Assembly: GCF_963678635.1 (NCBI RefSeq)
Contig: NC_087067.1
Span: 52,320,233 to 52,384,232 of the forward strand
Reading direction: 5' to 3'
DNA length: 64,000 bases
Origin: Symsagittifera roscoffensis
Taxonomy: Eukaryota > Xenacoelomorpha > Acoela > Convolutidae
Under the pieces are notes generated by a model, which worked only from the letters and a program-made list of their open reading frames with translations, was not told the origin of the DNA and did not search any database. Of the stretch, positions 27,406 through 41,300 are shown piece by piece (positions within the stretch are counted from its first letter, which is position 1; each line of letters starts with the position of its first letter). Made by a program: the position numbers and the translations under genes.

Positions 27406-28950
27406 CTATCTGCTCGGGGTTTCCCAGTCCTCTTCTGCATAGGGTAAAGTTTCTTCATCGGTCTCAACTATCTCATTAGGACCCAGTTCTAACGGCGGGA
27501 TTGTCCCTTCTTCCAGTGCCTCGTTCACATCGTTCTTTTCCTTGCTGCCTTTCTCACTGACTTCGCAGGCAGGGTTCACCATCGGGTAATCAACCACCTC
27601 CATGCCTTCACGTATACACCAGTCTTCTATGGATGGTTAATGTGGTTAGTTGTTTTCAAAGTGCGCAGCTCGGCCGCTACTTAGTCTGTAAAAACGTCCC
27701 TCCTGATGCTATTCCGTTATCATAAACGTTCTCCTGCGTTTTTTAGGAGCTTTTTTGTTCCTTTTATTGGAATCATGTTCTGAAAAACCCCCACATAGCC
27801 TCCTATTGACTAAGATTTTGCTCCAGCTGCTTTCTTATCAAACTTTTTCCTCTGCCTCGCCTGAGCTTGTTGCGTTTGCGTTTCCATGAGTCGTTTAACT
27901 CATGCTGACGCCTGATCACATCTCTTAAATAGACTTGTGGCGACGTTTTCTTTCCTTCATACACCGGGTAAAATAAAATCAAAGGCAAAGCCATTTCATG
28001 CTCAGTCAGCATCATGTGCGGGCTAATTCCTGTGGTGGAATGTTGCGTACTGTTTTAAGCTCACATTTGTTGCGGCAAATATCTTTCCCAATCAGTCATG
28101 TATCGTGAACGATACACCCTCAATATCTACACCAGAGTCCAATTTGATCTTTCTACTAAGCCATTGTTTGGGGTGATATGTCGTAGAACGAGCCTGAGCT
28201 AGTTGAGAACGTCTCATGAGCTCCTTAATAAGCTCTCCGACAAAAGCAGTTCCAACGTCTGATTGGAATGTCATCGGCCATCCGTGTCTGGCTATCCAAG
28301 AAAGAATCAAATGATCACGAGTCTCTTCGGCTGAGGCTGTTATGCAGGGCAAGGCCTCTGCATATTTTGTGAAATGGCCGATCATCACTAAGACCTGATT
28401 GTAACCACCGTCTGTCACACATATCTTCTGGTGATCGATGTGCACCACTTCATTAAACTCGGCTGACTCGATTGAATATGATGGGAACTGCAATTTCCAA
28501 GGATCTTTCACCTGTTGGCAGGACAGAAATGCGTCACCTACTTCGCGGAAGCCTTCTTCGTCCCAGGCCATTCAAAGCGTTTCAAAGCTCATCTGATCTT
28601 GAGACTCGGATAAGAGTTCCGCTTGATAGATTTGCGTCAACACTATTGCGTTATATTTGTACAGGACCTTGTCCTCTTCTCTCCTTTTGAAAACAACGTT
28701 CCGATACTTATTCAGATGTAATTGTCCCTCTCTCTGCATAAAGTACTGTCTCAGGATCCGGTAATTATCTTTTTCCAGATCTGCTTTGTCTGTTGCCGCA
28801 TTTTCGATCCGCCTTTTCAAGCTACTCGTCATACGGTCATTTCTCTGCGCTCCTAGTAAGTCCGAGAGTCTGTATATTGCCTTCAAGTATTTCTTCATAA
28901 CCCTAAAGTGACTCTTCAGCTCATCAGGCTGATGTGCGTCATCTTCCATC
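27406..28950 (-). pseudogene. Integrase and tail remnant
   Basis: It holds motifs of the giant element's integrase: VHIDHQKICVT, TFQSDVGTAFVGEL, RSTTYHP, and the later FYPVYEGKKTSPQ and NPACEVSEKG. Broken. Confidence 0.8.
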
Positions 28951-29764
28951 TTAACAATAATTTTTTTTCAAGGGCTTTGCCTCCTGTTTGAAAGGTTCTA
29001 ACTAATTCCTGACTGCTTCCGTCTGCGGTAATAGGCTCATCGAATGCTTTGACACTGCTATCATCTCCATGTCATCTGTGGCGTTATCAAAGACTTTTTT
29101 GCTAGGGACAGATGAGTCTACCGTAGAGCATGTCACCACTGCAGAATCTGATGTTCATGATCTACTCATCCATCGAAACTACCCGGAAAAAATTTGTATA
29201 CCTGGTTTTGTCCATCTACAAATCCGCTTCTTTCAGTGTCCGACTCTACGAACAGATTTTCTTGCTCCAAGTTTTCCACCTTGACTTCTATGAGTCCTTG
29301 CTCAGGCGCCTCGAAAGTTACTGACTTCATCTGAGTCCCGAACTTCTGTTCCCTTGTCTTGTGCGATGTTCTCATTCAAACGTTTTGAGGAATTGAAGAA
29401 ACTTGTTGCTGAACTACTGTTCTATAATCCGTTCTTGTGCTGGTGTCTTGATGGTTTTATCTAGTTTTACTTAGTGACCGTCAACGACTTCATGGCTCTC
29501 CAAACAGTATCATCTCTAGTCACTTCTTTCTCTAATAATCCACCAGCATCCCCATCAATTTTGCTCTAACCTGCACCGTTTTATCTAGCAATGAGCGGCT
29601 GTTTATAATCATACGAGAGAGTTTCTGTTGAATCAGGTTTGAAAGTAGGAACAGTTCCAAGGGCACCAGGTATTTCTTGGATAAAGTTTTAATCTCTGCC
29701 GCTTTCCCAACTGGTAATACAGGATTTCCTGGTATAGGATGTCCTTACTTGTCAAGCCATCTTG

Positions 29765-31392
29765 TCAAGAGAACGTGACCTCGTAAGTCTCTTTGTCTAA
29801 AAACGAGATTCCTTCCTTGATATTTGCCTGATTGTCCTGCTTCTGTTCCAATCTTTCGTAAAATTCAGTTTTCTTGCTGAAGTTGTCGGCATACTGGTGC
29901 TTGTCATTATCATGTGGTAGCCACTCAACCTGAATATCCAACGACCAATGTATTTCTGGTTCATCAAAAACGTTTTTAACCAGGATAAGCGAGGGAGCGC
30001 TTCCCAAGTAGGTGCGCTACTTTTTCAAGAACTTGACCAACGGCAGTTATTTCTGCTTTTGGCTCACCGTATTTCATCTCAGTGTCGCTCAATACCTTAC
30101 TGCCGTATGCAATGGGACGGAAAACTGTTCTCCCATTCTATTCATGCTCCTGAGGCAGTATTTCGGAAATGGCTACCACTGACACAACAGTAAATGCCTT
30201 TATTTGTGGATATGCCATGCACTGGCGCTTCGCACAGCTCCCGCTTTAGATTCTCGAAGGCTTACAGAGCTCTCCCATTCATCGAATTTCCTCCCTATGT
30301 TGCGCATCAGTTGCTGCATCGGATAGACTTTGTCAGCGTAACCATTTATGAATTCTCGCTAAAAATTCGCACATCCTAGGAAACTCATCAGCTGCGTGTC
30401 CGTTTTGAGGGCCTTCCATGTTAACACGGCTTCCAACGCATCTGGATCAGGCCTCACGCCGTGCTTATTCACCATTCTTCCCAGGTGTTTTATTGAGTCC
30501 CTGAGGATCTCACATTTTGAGGGTTTGCATTTCAAGCCAGCTCTCTTCATGCAGCCAAAGACTCCATCAAGTCTGTCAATGTAGTCAGTCAAGGTGGGTA
30601 CCGCTATCACTACGTCATCCACATAGCACATCACGAGATTCCCATGATTCTTCAAGGGTCAAGGCCTGAGTCATCATTCTTTGATGGTTAAGGCCTGAGC
30701 CATCAGTCTTTGAAAGGTCGCCGTCGCATTCCATAAGCCGAGGCGCATCCTCTTCCACTGGTGCAAGCCTAAGTCACATGCAAATCCGGTCTTTTCTCTG
30801 TACTGTTTCCGCAAGAAAACCTGCCAGAAGGCAGAACCCAGGTCCAGCGTGGTGAAAAAAATTGGCATCGCCAAGTTTCGAGAGGCTCTCTTCTATGCGT
30901 GGTAAAGGGTAAGCGTCCTTTATGGTCACCCCGTTAAGGTAGCAAAAGTCGCTACAGAAACTCAGCTGTCCTCCTTCTTTTGGCTAAGACGACCCCACTA
31001 GCCCAAGGTGAGTTCCAGGTTTCTATCAGGTCGTATTCGAGCAGTAATTCTATTTCTGCTCGGCACGCCTCCGATTTTTGAGGTGTAATGCACCTCGCTT
31101 CCTCTCTGTGGGGATGGGAGGAATCTTCTTGTTCGATCTCGTGCTCGACAAAATTACAACAACCAATATGCGCTTTATGTTTTGAAGAAACATCTGCGAT
31201 CGGACTTAAAACTCTACTTAGCAACTTAATTTGTCCCTCCCCTATCTTGCCTTTTAAGTGGTTTATTTCCGGCAAAACCGGCTTATACGACACTAATGAG
31301 AATGACGACGGGCGTTCCGGAAAAACTGAGCAGCTCGATAAAACGTAATCTGTTTCAGATCTCATTGAAATTATTTCGTTTGAAGTTTTCAT
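29765..31392 (-). pseudogene. RT and RNase H remnant
   Basis: It keeps VMCYVDDVVIA, FFTTLDLGSAFWQV, GRMVNKHGVRPDPDA and, toward the low-coordinate end, NFSKKTEFYERLEQK, all near-identical in pattern to the giant element's RT and RNase H. Broken. Confidence 0.85.
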
Positions 31393-31407
31393 TTCAATAA
31401 TCTTTTT

Positions 31408-33750
31408 TTAAAGCAAATTTTTATTTGCGCTTGTTGGACAGTCCTTTAAAGGAAGCTTCTTCAGGTTCGACGTCTCTTCATAGTCCTTCTGTAGTCGCAA
31501 AGTGTAGCTAAGTTTCCTTCCACGCTTGATTGAAACCGTTGTGTCCAGTGTATTGAACACTACACTTACACAAAGCTCGTTTTGTGTGACGGAAAAGCTC
31601 CGGCCTAGAACCACTGAACTTTGACTATTTGGGTTCGGCATTAGGCAAACCTGCTTACTATCACACAATGGTTTTATTTTTCTCATCTTAACAACCGCTA
31701 ACACTGCGTGCCTAGGCTGTAATTTTAACCTTCTGTCTAAAAAAAAGCGATATCATATTTTCATGAGTTATTTTCCTGTTTACACGTCGCTTAACATACT
31801 TCCATTCTGGGTTCCTTATCCTTAGAAGTATTAAACTAAGTTAAAAAATCGTCTTAATGAACTCACGTCCCAAGATGAACTGATCCGATTCATCCACTTT
31901 CTCCACCACGAGTAAAATCATCCAGACGTCATGATCACCAAAACAGCATCTTGCTCTATCATGGCGTCATGACCAATTCTAGGGAAATTCAGCTCTTCTC
32001 GACGCAAATATATCTGCCATATTTGTCATTGTCCGTTGTGACGTAAGTCGTGGTATAAATACTAATTCCATCCACGTTGAGCTTCACTTGATATGGTCTG
32101 TAGCGGTTCAACAGTTTCTCAAAGATTTTCTCGGCAGTATCCTGCGCTGGTTCTGCTTCTTGGACATCACGCAATTCAAGGATGTCCTTTTCAATTTGCT
32201 GATGAGCGCACTGAATTCTTGTCTTTCTGTCAAATCTTCTTCCTTAAACTTCTATCCAGGTATCTATACAATCGTCGGATTCATCCTTATAACATTTCGC
32301 CAATTTTTAACACCCTTTGAGACTTATCACTGCGCTCATTGGTTCTGGACAACCGTGTGAGAAAAAAGTCCAAGGACCTGCCCAGGGGTTCGAACGCTTT
32401 AGCCATAACTGTTGCATCCCGTGAATATACCGTTTGATTGTTCGTATCTGTTGTTTGAGGTTCTAGAACATCTGTTTGAGGTTCCTCCCGTCAGAGTCGT
32501 TGGGCTGAGCTCTTTCCTGGTTCGAATGACTCCAATTGAGGAACCATCCCTTTTATTTGTTCATCTCGCGTAGATTTTTGCTTCGTGACTGGTCTACAGC
32601 CAGTAGAACCCCTTTGATATTCGTGGGGTTCCTGTACCTGTTACTCCCAGTTACGCCCTTCGATGAGTTACTTCTACCTCTCGTGTACCCATAAGTCCTT
32701 CCTCTGTTCGATTGCTCGCTGAAGTTCACTCTCGGCTCTCTGCTGGCTTCTCTCGAGTGTGCTCCTCTATTTCTAGATCCGCTCCTGTTTTCCAGGAGGG
32801 CCTCCAATCTGTCCATTATGAACTGAGTGCGTCTTTCCATCATCGCGTCTATCCTGGTATCGAGACTCCTAAGAATCTTCTCTTGTTGACTCCGAAGCTG
32901 CTCTAGGTCAGCCTTCAATTGTTTCTCTCTTTCTTCAACTTCTCGCGTCATTCGCGACTAATTGCTCTCCAGGTGCTCATCTGTCCTCTCTTTTAAGCGT
33001 TTTTCGCGTTTTCCTGCCTCCTATCTTTTTCGATTCATTTCCTCCCGCAAGCTTTCTCTCTCAACATGAACTGCTCTTTCTAGTTCACTCATTCTGATTG
33101 ACATCTGTTCATAATGCTCAAACGTGCTTTCCACATTCTTTGTTGGCGTCACCTTTTTCGTGCCTGTCAGCTTAGTCCTGGTCGAAACTCGCGCTGATCC
33201 TCTATGTCTCGAAGATCTTTCATAATCCGCCTCTAGTTCCACTAGTGTGGTCCCTGTTCCTAGTCGTTACTGATTGCATGTCTAAATTTGCCATTATCAA
33301 TTGGTTCATTATTATCTCTCTCGACTGTTGTATTCCATCAATGGTCTTGTTCATTGTTCTGACCGCACCAAATCGATCCGAATGGCCATTCTCCTTGTTT
33401 GCGGAAGCCTTGTTTTCATGAGTCGAACTACTCAAGCTCACTTAGGACTCAGATTCATCAATCTCTCTATTAATTTCATCCTCTTCTTATGTGTCGACTT
33501 CATTGCCAGTTCCCGTTCCCATGGTAAGAAGAAACAAATTTTCCAAAGTGTTTTTTACTCCTTCCGAAGACAAAGAAGACGCTTTCACCTCATGCATCAT
33601 GGTATTGTCAGTAGGTAAGCCTCCTAATGCCGGGTTTTCAATCGAAATGTCGGACATTTCGAAATCTCCTCTCAATCAACAGTCACGGTCGAAGAAGAGA
33701 AATTGTGTCCTTGTTCTACGGGAGAGGATTCATTCGTTAATCTCCTGATC
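31408..33750 (-). pseudogene. Gag and protease-region remnant
   Basis: Charged coiled-coil Gag fragments (for example 32553-32951 and 33021-33441), a piece with AEKIFEKLLNRY (giant: ADKIFEILLNRF) and post-protease sequence with NPNSQSSVVLGRSFS (giant: NPNSQSAAVLGRSFS). Broken. Confidence 0.75.
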
Positions 33751-34829
33751 TCACTTCCTTTGGTTTCACGTCCCGTCTGATTCTCCTTCAGAGCGGGTCT
33801 CGGATGGATCTATACCTCCAACTTTGTCCTTTTGTCTTCCGAGACCTTTTGACTCCTTGTTTCAATCATTCAAACTGAAACGTTCTTCCCCTTCTTGCTC
33901 CGAGTTTTCTTGGTCATTTCCACAAAAGGATCATACATTGTTTTCCTTTATTTTTTTTCGGTACAAAAATTCTTGAACTATCACTTAGCTTAAGTATCCT
34001 CGACTTGTCTAGACTCATCTTAATCTATTGTTTTTCACTACACTCTCACTTGATTTGCTCACTACCGTTTTTATTGTCTGACAAAAGATAATAGTAACAC
34101 AACACGATAATCTCCAAACGTTTGAACTAACAAAAGACCACAAATCTTATTAAGTTATTACAGTACAGCGTATATCTAATTTAAGAACAGCAACTAATTT
34201 TCGGTTATCAAAAACTGGTTGGACAAAAAACTAGCTGTCTGATGATGTCTGTCTTTTTAAAAGATAGTGCAATTACTACCCAATAGAGAACAATTTTTTT
34301 AAAGAACTATTCAACTTGAATAAGAAAGAATAAAAAAGTGTATGTGTGTTGCAAGTTGTCTGTCGCATTATATAGTCGAACTCATTTTATAGAGAGAGCT
34401 TTCCCTGTTTATTGCCACACTAATCAGACGCAACTTGAAACTAATCAGTCTTTCTCTAAAGTGGGTGAATATTGCACCCACCGAGCTCTGTGTTACCTGT
34501 TTGGCTTCGAAGTGCACGAGCTAGACGTTTTTAAACTCTCAAGGTAATCACTTGCAAAAAAAACTAATTTGGATTTGAATCCAAATAAATCGTTGTCGAA
34601 TTTTGTTTTCGATCAAATCTAGAGTCGCAAATATCAGGATTTAGACCTGTTTTGGTGTTTCTATGGTCTTTTCAGTTTTTATTTAAAGGCAGAACGCCAG
34701 TGCAGTCACTTGTTTCCTGTTTTACTTGGGCTTCCCATTCGATCTAATATCCCAATGGTTTTCACTCAAGGTATTGTTTTCGTTTACGTGCGTAATAAAA
34801 AGAATATTTGACCGCGCTGGAACGGCTTT

Positions 34830-35040
34830 CAGGGACCCTTCCTAATTGGCAAAACATGACCCCTCCAAATTGGCCAAACAGGAACCCTCCGAGTTGGGAC
34901 CCCTCCAGTTTGTCAAAAAAGGGACCCCTCCGAAATTGGACTTCTCAGGATTGACAAAAAACAGGACTCTCTCTGTATTGGGACCCCTCCGAATTGGCAA
35001 AATCGGGACACCTCCGAATTGGGACCTCTCCGTATAGACG
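34830..35040. repeat. Leader tandem repeat, copy A
   Basis: Imperfect units of about 17-20 bases built on 'gacccctccgaattggcaaaa'-like words. It is in the same place, relative to the LTR and Gag, as the giant element's minisatellite, but of unrelated sequence. Copy B is at 39105-39310. Confidence 0.7.
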
Positions 35041-36846
35041 ACACGAAACCCTTTTCAGTTGTCAAAAAATTGTTCCGAGACCCTTCCAGATACGGTCTCA
35101 GGGCTTCTTATGTAAACTCAACTAATTAGGAAGGGTTCGTTCTGGCTACAGACCCCTCCGGATTGAAGCTAACCTGCCTTTTTAACAATTTCCCTTAACT
35201 GCTAGGGGTCTACTAAACGGCCTATTTCCGACTTGCTACATGTTTTCAAAGTTTCCTAGCCCTTCCATTTGTTGACAACAACACGAAAATGCCTTATTCA
35301 ACTCTTACTAAAAATTACAAACTGTGATGGTTCTACCTTCAAAAACCGGTATTTGCAAAAAAATTAAAAATTTCTCGTTTATTTTCTGAAAAGAATATAT
35401 AGTTCTCATTGAAGCGTGCTTCTTTTCATCTAACGAAACCAAAAAGAACTGGAATTCTCAAATTAATCCACAGTTTTAAAGCAAAACGTCTTTTATGCAA
35501 GCTCAAAAAACTTTAAAAATTTTAGATTTCGCATAACTTTTTCAGCAATTCTTGTCTTACTGACCAAAATTTCTGATCTGAGCTTAAAAGACCTTTACTA
35601 TTCCAAATCAAGGCAAAAAAAATCTAAGAGTTTCAATTGAAAAAGTTTACCAAAAGCAGGGCTATTGGGATCCCTCCGCTTTGATGAATGCACTAAATCA
35701 AATTCCTTAAGTTCGATTTCTTTGGGACCAGGAACGTTGTTGGCAAACGAGTTCTAAAACCTGTCGATTCACTAATGTATGCTATCTGAACATCAGTTTT
35801 TATCTGACTAACTCAAATTTCAAAAATTTTTCTTATTCTGAAGCGTTTCTTTTTTTTTTCGGTACCTAATTAGTTCAAATCACGTCCGAACTATTTTCAA
35901 ACGTTTCTTCTATTTATATTAGTCCAGTTACGATTTAACTGACTATCTAAGCGCTTTTTCCGTTTCAAAAAAGTCGATATCTGAAAAGTCTCGATTTGTT
36001 GGGCGATCAAAATATCACTATTTTGACCTCAAAAACCGGTCTTTTTAAGGTCTATTTGACTGATAAAGGGTATAACTCTTTTTACAGAATATAAATTTTT
36101 TTACAGGGTATAGATTTGTAGAAAAAAGTATTATACCCCTCCGGGTCCGTTCAATGTGCAAACTAAGGCGCTTTATTCGCAATTCGCTGGAAGGTCTTTA
36201 CAGGAAATAAAAACTTGTTAACGATAGCGAACAGTCGATTGTTGTTGTACTTGAGACCCTTCCTGCTGCTCCTTGCACTGCTTGCCGGTTCAGTCTTCCG
36301 TTCTCCTCCCAAGAACTTTTCGGATTGGGAGCAAACTAGCATTATTGTGCTTAAATACTCAAACAACCCTTCAGCACAGGCACCAGAAAAGAGCCACAAT
36401 GTTGATCACAACGATCCTGTTTCATATAAATGGCTCTAAGAACAACAATCGTGTGGGTCGGATCACATCTCGTCTGTGGTGATGATTTTTTTTTGAATTT
36501 ATATATATTTTTTTTACTGTTTTTGGTTTTTTTGGTAATTTTTTAAAATATTTTTTGGCTTTTTCTTAGGTACTATACTACTTCTTTTTTGTATATCTTT
36601 AATAGCCTTTTGTCTTATACCGGTCAAGGAACAACGGGACGGCCGATCCCCCCACCCTTTACGATACGTGATTTTTCGGTCTTAACTATGTTAAAAAGCT
36701 AAATCAGAGAATCCGCAAGGCTTCTGCGTTCCGAAACAGCCTTCTGACACTCGGTTAGTTAGACCATCCGCTCGACGCGGAGTGATTCGTCAATGGATCA
36801 TCATGAGGCTAAAGTATAAAACCCAAGAGCGCCATAAAAACGTTTA

Positions 36847-37719
36847 TGTAACATTCGCCCGGAAGTACATACCGACGAAAAACTATAGCTAGGTTCTAAA
36901 ACGACTGGCTAGTGCCTTAACACAGCTTCACATGCTTTTAACCGTCTCTAACAAAGCCAGTTCAATATGTTGTTCCTTGGCATTGGGCCAACAAAGTCGT
37001 TACAACTGATGGGCTATCGGCCAAACAGCACAGCTTAACATGGTTACATGTAAAAATAGTAAGTTCATGGCTGGTGGGTCTCAGTATTGCCAGAGCACGA
37101 GGTCACTCCTAAAAAGGGGGCTACTAATCAATTAAAATCATATTATTTTTTTCTTCATTGTGTTAAAGTCATCATATCCATCGAGAATGGAACAACCCTT
37201 TCTCCCAACTTCCAGCTTCTCCTTATCTGAAAACGAACTTGATGTTATTTATTTCAATTTAGGACCTTCCAGTAAGATAAAAGTTTTTCCGAGACATATC
37301 CTTAGATTTTTGAATATGGTCACAGATCTGTTTTCCTGGCGACCAGGAAGGGTAGCAAATCTTCCCAATAGCCCTCTTGATTCTCGAGGATTGCTCAGTT
37401 ACAGTTGTAGATGTAAAATCATTACAACTCGGAGCGCTCTTCTTCTATTTTTGATGAAAACGATTTCTGTCGTTGGCTATACTTTCCACTTCTTGTTTTT
37501 GTTAAGAAAAGTCGTTGTTATGATTTTTGCGGTTTCTTCACAAGAAATGCACACCTACTTCACAAGTTTGAAAATTGTCACTCAAGTTAACCCTTCCGAA
37601 TACATTCACTTGAACAAGAAACTCTATTAATCGTCCAAAACAGCAAATCCTCCTACCGAATGATTCCGAAAAAAAATTTTTGACGACATACTTTTCGATC
37701 ATTCTGGTCGGATGTCATA
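36847..37719 (-). repeat. LTR of the second lineage, copy A
   Basis: It matches the solo LTR at 24114-25037 at both ends (TGTAACATTCGCCCGG and GGTCGGATGTCATA) and in the CGACTGGCTA region. On the minus strand the primer-site candidate follows directly. Confidence 0.75.
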
Positions 37720-38059
37720 TTGCGACCTTGAAACTTCGCGAAAACTCAGAGCCGCGATTTTTAGACAGACAAAATTCGAGAACGCGCGACAAATTCAGGG
37801 AACGAAAGAAATTACAGTAATCGGTGATCGAAGAGAAGACGCTCCGAGAGGTAAGGATTGTGCACCTAAAATCGAAACAGAGCAATTCCCCTGACCCAGG
37901 AAGGCGAATGGGAGAACTTGTCAACCTTCCCGATTGTGAAGAAGACGCTTCTCCACGCGGATTCAGGAAGAACGAGGGGTATTTAAGAGTATATTTAAAT
38001 TGCTTTTTAAACCACTTTTAACTTCATTTTAGCTTCCTTAAGGAAAAACTACGTAAGCT

Positions 38060-38335
38060 AGAACTTCTCCCAATATGCACTGAATCAAGAGCTGAATCAA
38101 GAGGGCTATTGGCAAGATTTGCTACCCTTCCTGGTGGCCAAGAAAACAGATCTGTGACCAGATTCAAAAATCCAAGAATAGGTCTCGGAAAAAGATTGTG
38201 AACTGGTTTTTAACAACTTTTCTCTTACTGGAAGGTCCTAAATTGAAATAAATAACATCAAGTTTGTTTTCAGATTATGAGAAGCTGGAAAATGAGAGAA
38301 ATGGTTGATTTATTTTCGATGGATATGATGATAAT
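38060..38335 (+). repeat. Inverted LTR piece after copy A
   Basis: The reverse complement matches about 37168-37400 (for example 'cctcttgattc' and 'ccaggaagggtagcaaat'). Its outer edge has 'aaggaaaaactacgtaagc', also found at the outer edge of the second inverted piece near 42790. Confidence 0.75.
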
Positions 38336-38338
38336 TTT

Positions 38339-41300
38339 TTTGGTACAAAAATTCTTGAACTATCACTTAGCTTAGGTATCCTCGACTTGTTAGACTCATC
38401 TTAATATATTGTTTTTCACTACACTCTCACTTGATTTGCTCACTACCGTTTTTATTGTCTGACAAAAGATAATAGTAACACAACACGATAATCTCCAAAC
38501 GTTTGAACTAACAAAAGACCACAAATCTTATTAAGTTATTACAGTACAGCGTATATCTAATTTAAGAACAGCAACTAATTTTCGGTTATCAAAAACTGGT
38601 TGGACAAAAAACTAGCTGTCTGATGATGTCTGTCTTTTTAAAAGATAGTGCAATTACTACCCAATAGAGAACAATTTTTTTAAAGAACTATTCAACTTGA
38701 ATAAGAAAGAATAAAAAAGTGTATGTGTGTTGCAAGTTGTCTGTCTCATTATATAGTCGAACTCATTTCTATAGAGAGAGCTTTCCCTGTTTATTGCCGC
38801 ACTGATCAGACACAACTTGAAACTAATCATTCTTTCTCTAAAGTGGGTGAAACTAATCAGGAATCCAAATAAATCGTTGTAAAATTTTGTTTTTGGTCAA
38901 ACTTAGAGTCGCAAAAATCAGGGTTTAAACCTGTTTTGGTGTTTCTATGGTCTTTTCAGTTTTTATTTAAAGGCAGGTCGCCAGTGCAGTCACTGGTTTC
39001 CTGTTTTACTTGGGTTTCCCATTCGTCCTAATATCCCAATGGTTTTCACTCAAGGTAATGTTTTCGTTTACATTCGTAATAAAAAGAATATTTGACCGCG
39101 CCGGATCGGCTTTCAGGGACCCTTCCGAATTGGCAAAACATGACCCCTCCAAATTGGCAAAACAGGAACCCTCCGGGTTGAGACCCCTCCAGTTGGCAAA
39201 AAAAAGAACCCCTCCGAAATTGGACTCCTCAGGATTGACTAAAAACAGGACCTCTCCGTATTGGGACCCCTCCGAATTGGGACCTCTCCGGATAGGCGAA
39301 ATGAGACCCCTGTCAGTTGTCAAAAAATTGATCCGAGACCCTTCCAGATACGGTCTCAGGGCTTATTATGTAAAATCAACTAATTAGGAAGGGTTGAAGC
39401 TAAGCTGCCTTTTTAATAATTTCCCTTAACTGCTAGGGGTCTACTAAACGGCCTATTTCCGACTTGCTACATGTTTTCAAAGTTTCCTAACCCTTCCATT
39501 TGTTGACAACAACATAAAAATGCCAACAACATAAAAACGCCTTATTCAACTCTTACTAAAAATTACAAACTGTGATGGTTCTACCTTCAAAAACCGGTAT
39601 TTGCAAAAACCGGTATTTGCTACATGTTTTCAAAGTTTCCTAACCCTTCCATTTGTTGACAAGAACATAAAAATGCCAACAACATAAAAATGCCTTATTC
39701 AACTCTTACTAAAAATTACAAACTGTGATGGTTCTACCTTCAAAAACCGGTATTTGCAAAAAAAATTAAAATTTTCTCATTCATTTTCTGAAAAGAAAAT
39801 ATAGTTCTCATTGAAGCGTGCTTCTTTTCATCTAACGAAACCAAAAAGAACTGGATTTCTCAAATTAATCCACAGTTTTAAAGCAAAACGTCTTTTATGC
39901 AAGCTCGAAAAACTTTTAAAATTTTAGATTTCGCATAACGTTTTCAGCAATTCTTGTCTTACTGACCAAAATTTCTGATCTGAGCTTAAAAGACCTTTAA
40001 TATTCCAGTTCAAGGCAAAAAAAATCTAAGAGTTTCAATTGAAAAAGTTTACCAAAAGCAGGGCTATTGGGATCCCTCCGCTTTGATGAATGCACTAAAT
40101 CAAATTGCTTAAGTTCAATTTCTTTGGGACCAGGAACGTTGTTGGCAAACGGGTTCTAAAACCTGTCGATTCACTAATGTATGTTATCTGAACATCCGTT
40201 TTTATCTTACTAACTGCAAAATTTTGAAATTTTTTCTTATTTTGAAGCGTTTCATTTTTTTTTCGGTACCCAATTATTTCAAATTGGGTTGTCCGAACTA
40301 TTTTCAACCGTTTCCTCTATTTATATTAGTCCAGTTACGATTTAACTGACTATCTAAGCGATTTTTTCCATTTCAAAAAAGTCGATATCTGAAAAGTCGC
40401 GATTTGTTGCGAAATATCACTACTTTGACCCTAAAAACCGGTCTTTTTAAGGTCTATTTGACTGATAAAGGGTATAGATGTTTTTACTGGTAACAAAAAT
40501 AGTAGTAGTAAAAGTATTAAACCCCTCCGGGTCCGTTCAATGTGCAAACTAAGGTGCTTTATTCGAAATTCGCTGGAAGGTCACTACAGGAAATCAACAC
40601 TTGTTAACGATAGCAAACAGTCGTTTGTTGTTGTACTTGAGACCCTTCCTACTGCTCCTTGCACTGCTTGCCGGATCAGTCTTCCGTTCTCCTCCCAAGA
40701 ACTTTTCGGATTGGGAGCAAATTAGTATTAATGTGCTTAAATACTCAAACAACCCTTCAGCACAGGCACCAGAAAAGAGTCACAATGTTGATCACAACAA
40801 TCTTGTTTCATATAAATGGCTCTAAGAACAACAATCGCGTGGGTCAGATAACATTTCGTCTGTGTGGATGATTTTTTTTGAATTTATATATTTTTTTTCA
40901 GTTTTTGGTTTTTTTGGTAGTTTTTTAAAAAATTTTATGGGCTTTTTCTTAGGTACTAAACTGATTCTTTTTTGTATATCTTTAAGTGCCTTTTGTCTTA
41001 TACCGGTCAGGGAACAACGGAAGGCCGATCCCCCATCCTTTACGATACGTGAACTTTCGGTCTTAACTATGTTAAAAAGCTAAATCAGAGAATCCGGAAG
41101 GCTTCTGCGTTCCAAAACAGCCTTCCGACCCTCGGTTAGTTAGACCATCCGCTCGACGCGGAGTGATTCGTCAATGGATCATGAGGCTAAAGTATAACAC
41201 CCAGTAGCGCCATAAAAACGTTTATGTAACATTCGCCCGGAAGTACATACCGACGAAAAACTAAAGCTAGGATCTAAAACGACTGGCTAGTGCCTTAACA

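Larger units (their letters stand above)
25200..33900 (-). mobile_element. Decayed relative of the giant element
   Basis: Reading from high to low coordinate, it holds Gag, protease, RT, RNase H, integrase, the Pol C-terminal module and the N-terminal part of ORF2, all similar to the giant element. It is heavily broken, with dozens of breaks, so it is old. It stops near 25.2 kb, next to the leader of the older + strand element. Its LTR and leader are probably the copy at 33959-37719. Confidence 0.85.
33959..38033 (-). repeat. LTR-leader block, copy A
   Basis: This block is repeated as copy B at 38339-42440. In minus orientation it holds sequence upstream of the LTR (37720-38033), an LTR (36847-37719), the primer-site candidate TGGCGCTCTTGGGT, and a leader of about 2.9 kb ending at Gag of the decayed element. 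It carries a short tandem repeat at 34830-35040 and no supported gene. Confidence 0.8.
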